From positions 1 through 13,844 of the forward strand of contig DQUR01000280.1 in NCBI GenBank assembly GCA_015662175.1: DNA of 13,844 nt, written 5' to 3'. This document shows positions 1 to 8,316 of this stretch, in pieces. Origin of the DNA: Thermococcus paralvinellae. Its GTDB lineage: Archaea > Methanobacteriota_B > Thermococci > Thermococcales > Thermococcaceae. How positions within the stretch are numbered: the stretch's first letter is position 1; the number at the start of each line of letters is the position of its first letter. The notes beneath the pieces are model-generated. The model was not told the DNA's origin and did no database searches. It was given only the letters and a program-made list of their open reading frames with translations. Position numbers and translations under genes: made by a program.

Positions 1-66
1 GATAAGATTGAGGGAGTTTATATGATAAACATCTGGGTTCCAATAGGAGGTGGTTGGAGTGATTAA
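1..66 (+). CDS. 3' end of an unidentified upstream gene
   Basis: Frame 1 is open from the window edge to a TAA at 64-66 and ends in INIWVPIGGGWSD; the other two forward frames close early. The tail overlaps the next gene's start (GTG at 59) by 8 bases, as in many tight archaeal operons. The ending loosely recalls GyrI-like effector-binding domains, which finish on a similar IxVPI strand, but 21 residues are too few for an assignment. Confidence 0.35.
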   Translation, partial: DKIEGVYMINIWVPIGGGWSD

Positions 67-829
67 AAAAGTTGAATCATACCCTCTTTATGATGATGGT
101 GATCATAAAGTTTTCTGGCTTGGGATTGAGGAGGCCGAAGATGAAAAGGGAATACTCACGAACCAGTATCTAATCATTGATAACGATGAGGCTGTATTGA
201 TTGAGCCGGGAGGGTACTTTGTTTTTGAGAGAGTTCTAAAAAATGTTTCATCCAAAATATCCCCAACCAAAATAAAATATCTACTGTATTCTCACCAAGA
301 TCCCGATGTGATAGCGGGAATGAACCTCTGGTTTGAATACGCTCCACTGGCAAAGATTGTGATCTCAAAGCTTTGGATAAGATTCATCCCTCATCTGGCG
401 GTTCTCAGTGGTTCAAGAACGATTGGCATTCCTGATGAGGGAATGGATATATCGGTAGGAAACTCAAAAATTAAAGCGCTCCCTGCGCACTATCTTCACT
501 CCCCTGGAAACTTTGTTTTCTATGACACAAAAGCAAAGATACTCTTCAGTTCGGACATTGGTGCCGCGGCATTTCCAGAAGGAGAATGGTATCTGTTTGT
601 TGAGGATTTTGAAAAACATACGAAATACATGGAAGCCTTCCATAAAAGATACATGAGTTCAAGTAAAGCTCTTAGAGCCTGGGTAAGGACGGTAAAAAAC
701 ATTGACATCAATATGATAGCTCCTCAGCATGGTGCAATATTGGAAGGAAAGAACATTGAAAAATTTCTTAACTGGTTATATAACCTTGAAGTAGGTATCG
801 ATGTGTATGAGCATTTGTTTAAGATCTAA
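59..829 (+). CDS. Stand-alone oxygen-binding diiron (flavodiiron-like) protein
   Basis: A cytoplasmic metallo-beta-lactamase-fold protein of 256 residues resembling the diiron half of flavodiiron proteins (A-type flavoproteins), without a flavodoxin domain. Counting from the GTG at 59, the visible ligands are H79-x-D81-x-D83 (SHQDPD), H147 in LHSPGN, D166 in FSSDIG and H224 in PQHGA. These fall where flavodiiron proteins have H79, E81, D83, H146, D165 and H226. Differences are Asp81 for Glu and Val84 for the usual His. An in-frame GTG at 50 exists, but the AGGAGG at 45-50 sits 8 bases before the GTG at 59, which is therefore preferred. Family knowledge suggests O2/NO binding, sensing or reduction with a separate electron donor; the exact role is inferred. 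It overlaps the end of the upstream gene, so probably belongs to that operon. Confidence 0.8.
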   Translation: MIKKVESYPLYDDGDHKVFWLGIEEAEDEKGILTNQYLIIDNDEAVLIEPGGYFVFERVLKNVSSKISPTKIKYLLYSHQDPDVIAGMNLWFEYAPLAKIVISKLWIRFIPHLAVLSGSRTIGIPDEGMDISVGNSKIKALPAHYLHSPGNFVFYDTKAKILFSSDIGAAAFPEGEWYLFVEDFEKHTKYMEAFHKRYMSSSKALRAWVRTVKNIDINMIAPQHGAILEGKNIEKFLNWLYNLEVGIDVYEHLFKI

Positions 830-846
830 ATATTTTAATTTTTGTA
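830..846 (+). terminator. T-rich archaeal terminator after the diiron protein gene
   Basis: The bases straight after the stop codon contain runs TTTTAA and TTTTTG, the kind of T-rich tract at which archaeal RNA polymerase stops. There is no obvious hairpin. Confidence 0.35.
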
Positions 847-848
847 CT

Positions 849-1137
849 CTATACCTTTATACCTTTTACCAATTGAAGAAACTCTTTGAGAATTTTAATA
901 GGGAAGAGAGTCTTTTAAATGAGGTATGGATTTGACTTTGTATTATTTAAGATCTCTGGAAAGGCATCTCTATTCTACCTTCTTTGCAAGCACCTTTTGA
1001 TACTCAATAGGCTCGCTCTCAGAATTTTTATGGTTGATTCTAAGCCTTTTAACGTAACTTTGAAAATCTAACTCCATGTTGTCTAAGATAGCTGTTTTTG
1101 AGGGTTGTGAATTTACACAACGTTTTATAGGTATTAA
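849..1137 (-). pseudogene. Possible decayed coding sequence, unidentified
   Basis: On the minus strand one frame is open from about 1137 to a TAG at 970-972 and contains the protein-like run MELDFQSYVKRLRINHKNS (ATG at 1075-1077, no Shine-Dalgarno). One base out of frame, reading continues from 968 through DAFPEILNNTKSNPYLI, meets one TAA, and ends in IKILKEFLQLVKGIKV with TAG at 849-851. Two protein-like blocks separated by a frameshift and a stop suggest a degraded gene. I do not recognise the family. It could also be chance in AT-rich spacer. Otherwise the 830-1160 gap shows nothing. Confidence 0.3.
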
Positions 1138-1164
1138 AGATTAATGCTTTGACCAATTTTACAC

Positions 1165-1220
1165 ACCTCAGACAAGACCGATGTCATCACGCATTCAGCC
1201 GGTTGATCCGTCATCATTGG
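1165..1220 (-). ncRNA. C/D box sRNA with a guide to the 5' end of 16S rRNA
   Basis: Read on the minus strand, all four boxes of an archaeal C/D guide RNA are present in order: C box ATGATGA (1211-1217), D' CTGA (1195-1198), C' GTGATGA (1184-1190), D CTGA (1168-1171). Each guide spacer is exactly 12 bases and the D'-C' spacer is 4, the standard archaeal geometry. The D' guide (1199-1210) is complementary over 11 bases to CCGGUUGAUCC, the conserved start of archaeal 16S rRNA; by the N+5 rule the methylated base would be the U of CCGGU. The D guide (1172-1183) would pair with ACAAGACCGAUG, which I could not place. The RNA directs ribose 2'-O-methylation with L7Ae, Nop5 and fibrillarin. Its C box starts 24 bases after the serK stop codon on the same strand, so it may be processed from serK read-through. 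Confidence 0.92.
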
Positions 1221-1241
1221 CGAAGGAATTAAACGGAAAGT

Positions 1242-1973
1242 TCAGAAGAGATCCTCAAGCTTGACATCAATCTTATCTGGTATAAATGGCAATACATGCC
1301 TCGTTGTCTTTGGTGAGAAAACTTCTCCTTTTTTCACTGGCTCCATGACTTCCTCTTTACTTGGTGCTTTTCTGATAAAGACGTAGTCGATTTCTCCCTT
1401 GTCCATATCTTCTTTTGCATCTTCTTTGAGACCATAGTAGATAAGCTCAATTTCTCCTTCAACACTCATCTCATCAAGGACTTTGCTTACAATCTTTTGT
1501 TCTTTTAATCCACCTGGAATCTTGAATGCTTTATCTTTGCCAACTAAAGCGAACGCAATTTCTTCATTCTCTGCCAGTTCTTCGGCGTTTTCGCATTCTT
1601 CAACTGTAAGCCCTTCTTTCTTTAACCTTTTCAAAACCCTATCTAAATCACCTTTGAATGCTGGATACCAAGTATAAACCTTTACATCGTCACTGAAGTA
1701 GTCCAAAATTACTGATGGTGCTTTTTTAGCACCAAGCTTCATGAGACCGGCCCATCTGTGGTGACCATCTACAATCAGGTACATATCCTCGCCAGGAACT
1801 TTAGCTAAAAGCATGGGCTTCCAGAAAATACCGGAACCAGTAACACTCTTAATAAATGCCTCAAGCTCCTTTTGAACAAGCTGCTCATGAGGTTTCATTT
1901 TTTCCAGCTCAATAAAAACGTATTCAACCTTTTTAACTGGAATATCGTACTTTGGAACCTTTTCAACTCCCAT
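1242..1973 (-). CDS. serK: ADP-dependent free L-serine kinase (SerK)
   Basis: This ParB/sulfiredoxin-fold enzyme phosphorylates free L-serine with ADP to give O-phospho-L-serine, a precursor for cysteine synthesis in Thermococcales. From the ATG at 1971-1973 the protein has 243 residues with Glu30 in KPHEQ and Asp69 in the DGHHRW motif, matching from memory the catalytic numbering of the characterised T. kodakarensis enzyme. The C-terminal half (from about residue 100) is the kinase-specific part. Start choice: GGGAGG (1981-1986 on the plus strand as CCTCCC) lies 7 bases before this ATG; an upstream TTG and another ATG are in frame but badly spaced. Older annotations often call such proteins ParB-like nucleases because of the DGHHRW motif; the length and full-domain match argue against that. 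It is preceded by its own promoter and followed by the C/D sRNA. Confidence 0.88.
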   Translation of the reverse strand: MGVEKVPKYDIPVKKVEYVFIELEKMKPHEQLVQKELEAFIKSVTGSGIFWKPMLLAKVPGEDMYLIVDGHHRWAGLMKLGAKKAPSVILDYFSDDVKVYTWYPAFKGDLDRVLKRLKKEGLTVEECENAEELAENEEIAFALVGKDKAFKIPGGLKEQKIVSKVLDEMSVEGEIELIYYGLKEDAKEDMDKGEIDYVFIRKAPSKEEVMEPVKKGEVFSPKTTRHVLPFIPDKIDVKLEDLF

Positions 1974-2011
1974 AAACATACCTCCCAAAGCTTTACACTA
2001 TTGTTAAACAT

Positions 2012-2021
2012 TTTTATAAAA
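2012..2021 (-). promoter_or_regulatory. TATA element of serK
   Basis: The minus-strand TTTTATAAAA lies about 26 bases before a plausible transcription start near 1990, leaving a leader of about 17 bases that holds the GGGAGG ribosome site. The element is nearly symmetrical and could also drive rightward transcription starting near 2040. Confidence 0.55.
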
Positions 2022-2039
2022 TAAAAAGCTTTTCCCATA

Positions 2040-2120
2040 ATGGAAAGAGAGCTTCATCCTTCACATTACTCTACCTTTGGGGAGACGTATCCCCATGTTC
2101 CGCATGGTTATGAAGTTTGA
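2040..2120 (+). CDS. Possible leaderless 26-residue His-rich microprotein
   Basis: An ATG at 2040 opens 26 codons (start MERELHPSHYSTFGETYP, then HVPHGYEV) closed by TGA at 2118-2120. The symmetrical TATA at 2012-2021 would place a rightward transcription start almost exactly at this ATG, as expected of a leaderless mRNA; there is no ribosome site. Four of 26 residues are histidine. The alternative is the intact 5' end of a decayed gene: after a frame change further protein-like codons continue from 2104 (MVMKFDENL) but meet stops. I know no homologue. Confidence 0.2.
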   Translation: MERELHPSHYSTFGETYPHVPHGYEV

Positions 2121-2156
2121 TGAAAATTTGTAGAATCACCATAAAATTGTGGTTCT
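2050..2156. repeat. Cluster of inverted repeats between serK and tRNA-Val
   Basis: Four inverted repeats sit within 107 bases. GGGG (2079-2082) pairs with CCCC (2091-2094); CCATG (2093-2097) pairs with CATGG (2103-2107) and shares two bases with the first, so both cannot form together. AGCTTCAT (2050-2057) can pair with ATGAAGTT (2110-2117), enclosing both. AGAATCAC (2132-2139) pairs with GTGGTTCT (2149-2156) over 8 pairs with one G-U. This could be a structured RNA on either strand; no known RNA family is recognised. Confidence 0.4.
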
Positions 2157-2161
2157 CATAT

Positions 2162-2207
2162 GGGAAAAATAATCTTGTGAAGAAAAAGTTAACGGACTTG
2201 GAAAAAT
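2162..2207 (-). terminator. Poly-T terminator of the tRNA-Val gene
   Basis: Downstream of the tRNA on its coding strand are three separate TTTTT runs within 46 bases (read as AAAAA at 2165-2169, 2183-2187 and 2202-2206 on the plus strand). This is the usual archaeal termination signal. Confidence 0.45.
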
Positions 2208-2223
2208 GTTTAGCAAAGTTGAA

Positions 2224-2300
2224 TGGTGGGCCCGCGGGGATTCGAACCCCGGACCTCCGCCTCGTAAGGGCGGCGTCATGACCAACTAGACCACGGGCCC
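2224..2300 (-). tRNA. tRNA-Val (anticodon UAC)
   Basis: The minus strand folds as a complete cloverleaf. The 7-bp acceptor stem is GGGCCCG with CGGGCCC, the anticodon arm is CCGCC-CUUACGA-GGCGG, giving anticodon UAC (valine), and the T arm carries GGTTCGAATCC. The discriminator A is at 2227 and the terminal CCA is encoded at 2224-2226, common in Thermococcales. No intron is present. The GC-rich stems fit a hyperthermophile. A TATA element lies 31 bases upstream. Confidence 0.97.
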
Positions 2301-2330
2301 ATTCCCGACAAAGTTAAAGCAAAGGAAAGA

Positions 2331-2337
2331 TTATAAA
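2331..2337 (-). promoter_or_regulatory. TATA box of tRNA-Val
   Basis: Minus-strand TTTATAA is preceded by a purine-rich BRE-like GCGAAAGA and lies 31 bases from the first base of the tRNA. It falls in the short gap between the methyltransferase stop codon and the tRNA, so the tRNA has its own promoter. Confidence 0.7.
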
Positions 2338-2350
2338 TCTTTCGCTAATC

Positions 2351-3316
2351 TCAATAATCGCCTTCATCAAGTTTCTCCTTCACGTATTCGGCTATTGCTC
2401 TTGCAACTGTTGGAGGGACTGCCTCTCCGACGCTGTCATACTGCACATCCTTTCCACCGAGAAATATGTGGTAGTCCGGATAGCCCATCAACCTTGCCTG
2501 CTCCCTAACGGTTAAAAGCCTGTCATCGAAGGGATGAATAAACCTGCTACCGCCTTTGACCGTGGGTGCAGCCTTATAGGGATGAAGCCTAACCCAGTTT
2601 GTAAACTTCCTCTGCGAATCTCCAAACTTATGCATTGCCATTCCCCACTTAAGCCTCATAATTTTTCTCCGCTTTCTTGGCGATAGCGGAACATACCTGT
2701 GGTTGGGGATTTCCAACGCTTCGGGAAGCCTTGGATCAGGTAAATCTCCAATCACATCCCAGACTGTCAGCTTTTCCTTAACCCTCTTAGGCTTGATGCG
2801 AATGTTTGAGATGAACACTCTCTTCCTTCTCTGGGCGGTTCCATAATCCTGAGCATCAAGAATGTTAAAGTAAATCTCCCCATAGCCGGCTTTCTCAAAT
2901 TCGTATCTCAATGCGTCTTTGAGCTCACCGTCCATAATTTGGGGCACTTCCTCCATGACAAATATCTTTGGCTGGAAATCTTTCACAAAACGAATGAAGT
3001 GTAAAACAAGCTGTCCAATCGGATCATTATAGAGCCTGTCGAGGGGATTTTCCCTTCTCTTTAAGTTTGCGGCAGTGTAGGGTTCACAGGGGGGGCCTCC
3101 TATTATCACATCCGGCACTCCAACGTCCCTCATAACATCTATGGTATGAATCCTCTTTATGTCCTCAACATACATCCTAACCTCAGGGAAGTTGAACTTG
3201 TAGGTATCAGCTTTTGGAGCAAAATTCTCTATAGCTGCTAGAATCTTAAATCCTGCCTCCTTGAAACCCCTGCTAAATCCCCCCGCACCGGCAAACAAAT
3301 CGATTAGCGTGTACAT
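2351..3316 (-). CDS. DNA (cytosine-5) methyltransferase, no restriction partner seen
   Basis: A 321-residue SAM-dependent C5-cytosine DNA methyltransferase. In order it shows motif I DLFAGAGGFSRG (residues 6-17, SAM binding), motif IV GGPPC with nucleophile Cys77, motif VI MEEV with Glu122 (usual form ENV), motif VIII QRRKRVF, a short target-recognition region with APTVKGG, then LTVREQARLMGYPD (IX) and VGEAVPPTVA (X; usual form GNxxPP). All catalytic motifs look intact. The start is the ATG at 3314-3316 because GAGGTG lies 6 bases before it and family members begin M-x-x-x-x-DLFAGAGG; an in-frame ATG pair at 3332-3337 has no ribosome site. No endonuclease gene is adjacent: the neighbours are a tRNA and the DUF357 gene. 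It may be an orphan or half of a split restriction-modification system. Target sequence unknown. Confidence 0.9.
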   Translation of the reverse strand: MYTLIDLFAGAGGFSRGFKEAGFKILAAIENFAPKADTYKFNFPEVRMYVEDIKRIHTIDVMRDVGVPDVIIGGPPCEPYTAANLKRRENPLDRLYNDPIGQLVLHFIRFVKDFQPKIFVMEEVPQIMDGELKDALRYEFEKAGYGEIYFNILDAQDYGTAQRRKRVFISNIRIKPKRVKEKLTVWDVIGDLPDPRLPEALEIPNHRYVPLSPRKRRKIMRLKWGMAMHKFGDSQRKFTNWVRLHPYKAAPTVKGGSRFIHPFDDRLLTVREQARLMGYPDYHIFLGGKDVQYDSVGEAVPPTVARAIAEYVKEKLDEGDY

Positions 3317-3361
3317 AGATATCACCTCACTCATCATTCATCATTAGTGAACTAAGCAAGG

Positions 3362-3369
3362 TTTATAAG
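3362..3369. promoter_or_regulatory. Shared TATA element of a divergent gene pair
   Basis: TTTATAAG on the plus strand reads CTTATAAA on the minus strand, a near-palindromic TATA box. Leftward it would start the methyltransferase mRNA near 3340 with a leader of about 24 bases. Rightward it would start near 3390, just ahead of the GAGGCGA ribosome site of the DUF357 gene. No second TATA element is apparent in the 87-base gap. Confidence 0.6.
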
Positions 3370-3402
3370 GATTTCAAGTTAGCTATGACTGAGGCGAGAC
3401 TG

Positions 3403-3690
3403 GTGGAGCGAGAGATAAGCGAAGAAAAACTTAAGAAGTACTTTGAAATTACGGAACAGGCTCTTAAAAAACTTGAAGTGGCAGTGCATGAGAAAAGCCT
3501 CCTCTATTCTGTTGCGAAAGACTTTTTAACAATGGCAAAAAGCTATTACACTGATGCCAAATATCACTACGAAAAAGGTGATTATGTAACCGCTTTTGCC
3601 GCTTTGAACTATGCACATGGCTTTATTGATGCCGGAGTCAGGCTGGGGGTGTTTAAAGGCGAAGATAACAGACTCTTTGCCTTCGGGTGA
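3403..3690 (+). CDS. DUF357 family protein, unknown function
   Basis: A small, all-helical, charged cytoplasmic protein of 95 residues matching the archaeal DUF357 family, whose function is unknown. The conserved pattern includes the N-terminal [19 protein letters not shown], a central [17 protein letters not shown], and [18 protein letters not shown] near the end. An ATG at 3385 would add six residues, but the TATA at 3362-3369 predicts transcription starting near 3390, after that ATG. The GTG at 3403 has GAGGCGA five bases upstream, so I place the start there. The stop lies 17 bases before the next gene's start, implying co-transcription with the UPF0212 gene. Confidence 0.8.
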   Translation: MEREISEEKLKKYFEITEQALKKLEVAVHEKSLLYSVAKDFLTMAKSYYTDAKYHYEKGDYVTAFAALNYAHGFIDAGVRLGVFKGEDNRLFAFG

Positions 3691-3707
3691 GTGACGGGGT
3701 GGGAAAA

Positions 3708-4094
3708 ATGGGTGATTACATCGTTGTTTTGGAGGCTCCAATAATTGTGAGAGACGTTGAGACACCAGAGGATGCGATAAATGTTGCCGTATCAAAGGTC
3801 GCGAAGGCTTTGAACAAAGAAAAGCTTGACTTCGTGAAGGTTGAAATTGGCTATTCCCAATGTCCTGTATGTGGGAGTCCCTTTGAGAGTGCATTCGTTA
3901 TTGGGAGTGTTGGTTTGGTCGGAATTTATTTGACCCTTAAAGTTTTCAATGCCCAGAGTCTGGAGCATGCAGAGAGAATTGCAAAGGCCGTTGTTGGGAA
4001 GGCTCTGAAGAGAGTCCCCCTCAAAGTTTTTGAGATTAAGGAAATCCACAACGGAAGAGGTGCGGAGGTTAATTTTGACGAGGAGAATTTTTAA
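3708..4094 (+). CDS. UPF0212 (DUF555) protein with a CPVC motif
   Basis: A 128-residue archaeal protein of the UPF0212/DUF555 family, function unknown. It is recognised from MGDYIVVLEAPI at the start, EDAINVAVSKVAKALNKEKL, and GYSQCPVCGSPFESAFVIG in the middle. The CPVC pair suggests a zinc or redox site, although only two cysteines are present, so metal binding would need a dimer or other ligands. The start is the ATG at 3708, preceded by a GGGGTGGG ribosome site; an in-frame GTG at 3687 would overlap the preceding stop codon and lacks one. It forms a two-gene unit with the DUF357 gene. Confidence 0.88.
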   Translation: MGDYIVVLEAPIIVRDVETPEDAINVAVSKVAKALNKEKLDFVKVEIGYSQCPVCGSPFESAFVIGSVGLVGIYLTLKVFNAQSLEHAERIAKAVVGKALKRVPLKVFEIKEIHNGRGAEVNFDEENF

Positions 4095-4150
4095 AATTTT
4101 GTAACGCCATGAAGGATTACGAAATTTTAATTCCTTTTTCGCTACTTTCT
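4095..4150 (+). terminator. T-rich terminator after the UPF0212 gene
   Basis: Several T runs follow the stop codon (AAAATTTTG, ATTTTAATTCC, CTTTTTCGC), a likely archaeal termination zone separating this unit from pyrG. Confidence 0.4.
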
Positions 4151-4161
4151 TCTAAATAAGG

Positions 4162-4169
4162 CTTTTAAA
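4162..4169 (+). promoter_or_regulatory. TATA element of pyrG
   Basis: CTTTTAAA preceded by AAATAAGG lies about 25 bases before a start near 4190. The leader of about 23 bases contains GGAGGT (4201-4206), six bases before the ATG. Confidence 0.55.
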
Positions 4170-4179
4170 CACCCGTTAA

Positions 4180-6739
<2,560 letters not shown>

Positions 6740-6773
6740 TAACTACCACCTTAATCAGTAATCTATTCAAGTA

Positions 6774-6782
6774 CTTTAAATC
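6774..6782 (-). promoter_or_regulatory. TATA element of the membrane protein gene
   Basis: Minus-strand GATTTAAAG with an A-rich upstream flank lies about 26 bases before a start near 6752. The short leader carries GGTGGT (ACCACC at 6745-6750 on the plus strand). Confidence 0.5.
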
Positions 6783-6805
6783 TTTTTTCTGAAACCGGGA
6801 AAAAG

Positions 6806-6813
6806 CTTATAAA
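6806..6813 (+). promoter_or_regulatory. TATA element of rps8e
   Basis: CTTATAAA follows the BRE-like GGGAAAAAG and points right. It is back to back with the leftward TATA at 6774-6782. The predicted leader is about 25-30 bases and includes GGGGTGGG before the ATG. Confidence 0.65.
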
Positions 6814-6864
6814 CGAACTCCTTAAAATGCCCATGAAGTTAAGATCATCATTGGGGTGGGAGAC

Positions 6865-7260
6865 ATGGCTATCTGGCAAGGAAGACCACTCAAAAAGCCT
6901 TCAGGTGGAAGAATTGTCCTCGCAAGAAAGAAGAGAAAGAGGGAGCTTGGAAGAGAGCCTGCCTTCACTAGAGTTGCTGAATACAAAGAGGAAAGAAAAA
7001 TCATCAGGACATTCGGTGGAAACAGAAAGGTAAGACTTGTTCAGGCACTCTATGCAAACGTTTTCGATGGCGGAAAAGGCAGGAAGGTTAGAATACTGAG
7101 CGTTGTGGAGAATCCGGCAAATAGACAGTACATCAGAAGGAATATCATCACAAAGGGTGCAATCATTCAGACTGAGGTTGGGAAGGCCATCGTTACATCA
7201 AGACCGGGGCAGGATGGTGTTGTTAACGCTGTTTTAATAAAAGAAGAAAAGAGCGCCTGA
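6865..7260 (+). CDS. rps8e: 30S ribosomal protein S8e
   Basis: The archaeal/eukaryotic-type small-subunit ribosomal protein eS8, 131 residues and very basic. It begins [19 protein letters not shown], the near-invariant archaeal S8e start, and includes [13 protein letters not shown] and [17 protein letters not shown]. The ATG at 6865 is chosen over an in-frame GTG at 6856 because all family members start MAIWQGR and GGGGTGG lies just upstream. Translation is expected to be strong. It stands alone with its own promoter and is followed by T-rich sequence. Confidence 0.97.
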   Translation: MAIWQGRPLKKPSGGRIVLARKKRKRELGREPAFTRVAEYKEERKIIRTFGGNRKVRLVQALYANVFDGGKGRKVRILSVVENPANRQYIRRNIITKGAIIQTEVGKAIVTSRPGQDGVVNAVLIKEEKSA

Positions 7261-7292
7261 TTTTGGGCCTTTTTGTAGTTTTATTTTTCGAT
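7261..7292 (+). terminator. T-rich terminator of rps8e
   Basis: Directly after the stop codon are TTTTGGGCC, TTTTTG, TTTTA and TTTTTC runs within 32 bases, a strong archaeal termination tract. Confidence 0.6.
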
Positions 7293-7301
7293 AATAACGG
7301 C

Positions 7302-7562
7302 ATGGAAAAATGCTACTTTGCCGGTTATAAACTTTGGAACTACCATTATTATTCCCAGTTTTACTGTATAGGACACTTTTATAATCCTTATGATATCAAA
7401 GTTCCTCTGCCGCTCATAACCATAATTTCGAGGGACGATCCGGGGTTGCAAGAGATAATCTTTGCAATAGCTGAAGCGGAGGAGCTCAAAATCTTTGAGT
7501 ATGGAGAAGACTTAAATTTGCACTCAAATTTGCACTCTTATTCTCCAAAAATACATTGGTAG
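7302..7562 (+). CDS. Small hypothetical protein, doubtful
   Basis: An ATG at 7302 opens 86 codons. The aromatic-rich first half (CYFAGYKLWNYHYYSQFY) and a regular second half (LPLITIISRDDPGLQEIIFA) look like real soluble protein rather than shadow translation. The frame continues upstream to a TTG at 7263, but that stretch lies in the rps8e terminator. There is no convincing ribosome site and no clear promoter, so it may be a fragment or an unexpressed remnant. Its last 39 bases overlap the converging CruF-like gene and include a tandem 12-base duplication, producing a repetitive tail (NLHSNLHS). I do not recognise the family. Confidence 0.4.
   Translation: MEKCYFAGYKLWNYHYYSQFYCIGHFYNPYDIKVPLPLITIISRDDPGLQEIIFAIAEAEELKIFEYGEDLNLHSNLHSYSPKIHW
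7514..7537. repeat. Tandem 12-bp direct repeat at converging gene ends
   Basis: AAATTTGCACTC occurs twice head to tail (7514-7525 and 7526-7537). On the plus strand it is in frame with the small ORF. On the minus strand each copy encodes V-Q-I followed by a stop (TGA, then TAA), so the converging gene ends with the same residues whichever copy is used. Confidence 0.9.
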
Positions 7563-8219
7563 GATTATGACGATCGAGATTACAAATGCAATTATTGTAG
7601 AGATTTTCACGCCTGTTGGAGCATAAACCGCGAAGGTGAACATCTCCAGAAGATAAGCTGGAGGACCGAATTTTAGAAGCTCGTTTTCAATTTGAGGACT
7701 CGAAAAACGCTCATACAGATAGAAGAATGTTAGCGATACCACAAACCAGCCCAAATAGTTTGTCCAGGGAATACCAAACCAGTTTATTTCCGTCGTTGTT
7801 TCCCAAACCCAAGCTCTCCAAGAGGTCATTATTGGATCAACTGATAAATCCATAATGACCATTAGGATTGATGCAAAAACAATCTTGCCAGGTTTATCTT
7901 TGAAAAGATAGTGCGCGGTTAGGTATGAGATGAAGCCAAAAATTGTCCAGGCAATTGGAACAAAGAGCGCTACACCAAAGATCTGAGGCTTGAGGTTTTC
8001 ATAATAATAACAACCAAAAGGTGCGCATACGTTTGTTCCAATTACTTCTGCAAAGAACCCAACAGAGGATGAAATTATAAAGAACCTTGGCAAATCCTTC
8101 CAAAGTCTATGTGAAGCAACAAACATTGCAAATAGGTAGAAGGCAATATACATGGGTGAACGCTTAAAAAGATTAGCAAGTAGGATGAGTGTTAAAATAA
8201 TTCGTAACTCTCTCCTCAT
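7524..8219 (-). CDS. CruF/DUF422-type carotenoid-biosynthesis membrane protein
   Basis: A 231-residue multi-pass membrane protein of the carotenoid-biosynthesis family (PF04240), which includes bacterial CruF and the haloarchaeal bisanhydrobacterioruberin hydratase. The signature blocks are present: GFFAEVIGTNVCAPFGCYYY, then VALFVPIAWTIFGF, then MDLSVDPIMTSWRAWVWE with NWFGIPWTNYLGWF. About six or seven hydrophobic segments span the protein. Family members hydrate the 1',2' double bond of carotenoid psi-end groups. No other carotenoid genes are in view, so the substrate here may be a different isoprenoid. The ATG at 8219 is weakly supported (GGAG two bases upstream); homologues should be compared at the N-terminus. 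The neighbouring small gene converges on it. Confidence 0.8.
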   Translation of the reverse strand: MRRELRIILTLILLANLFKRSPMYIAFYLFAMFVASHRLWKDLPRFFIISSSVGFFAEVIGTNVCAPFGCYYYENLKPQIFGVALFVPIAWTIFGFISYLTAHYLFKDKPGKIVFASILMVIMDLSVDPIMTSWRAWVWETTTEINWFGIPWTNYLGWFVVSLTFFYLYERFSSPQIENELLKFGPPAYLLEMFTFAVYAPTGVKISTIIAFVISIVIILPMYFWRIRVQI

Positions 8220-8316
8220 ATCTCCAACTAATTCGATCTTAGGAAAGGATATTGGTTTCTTTATGAGAGCAAAAATTCAAACCATATACGTAACAATAAG
8301 TTTGAGGGTGGTTAAG

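Noticed and set aside
89..110. ATGATGATGGTGATCA as a C box of a guide RNA
   Set aside because: It lies inside the diiron protein gene and no CTGA box follows at the required 12-base spacing.
1242..1973. ParB-like nuclease or chromosome partition role for the DGHHRW protein
   Set aside because: Glu30 and Asp69 at SerK positions, the full SerK length and the absence of a helix-turn-helix region fit the serine kinase better.
3315..3350. Repeated ATGATGA on the minus strand upstream of the methyltransferase as C boxes
   Set aside because: No D or D' box follows; the repeats lie in the mRNA leader and the alternative start region.
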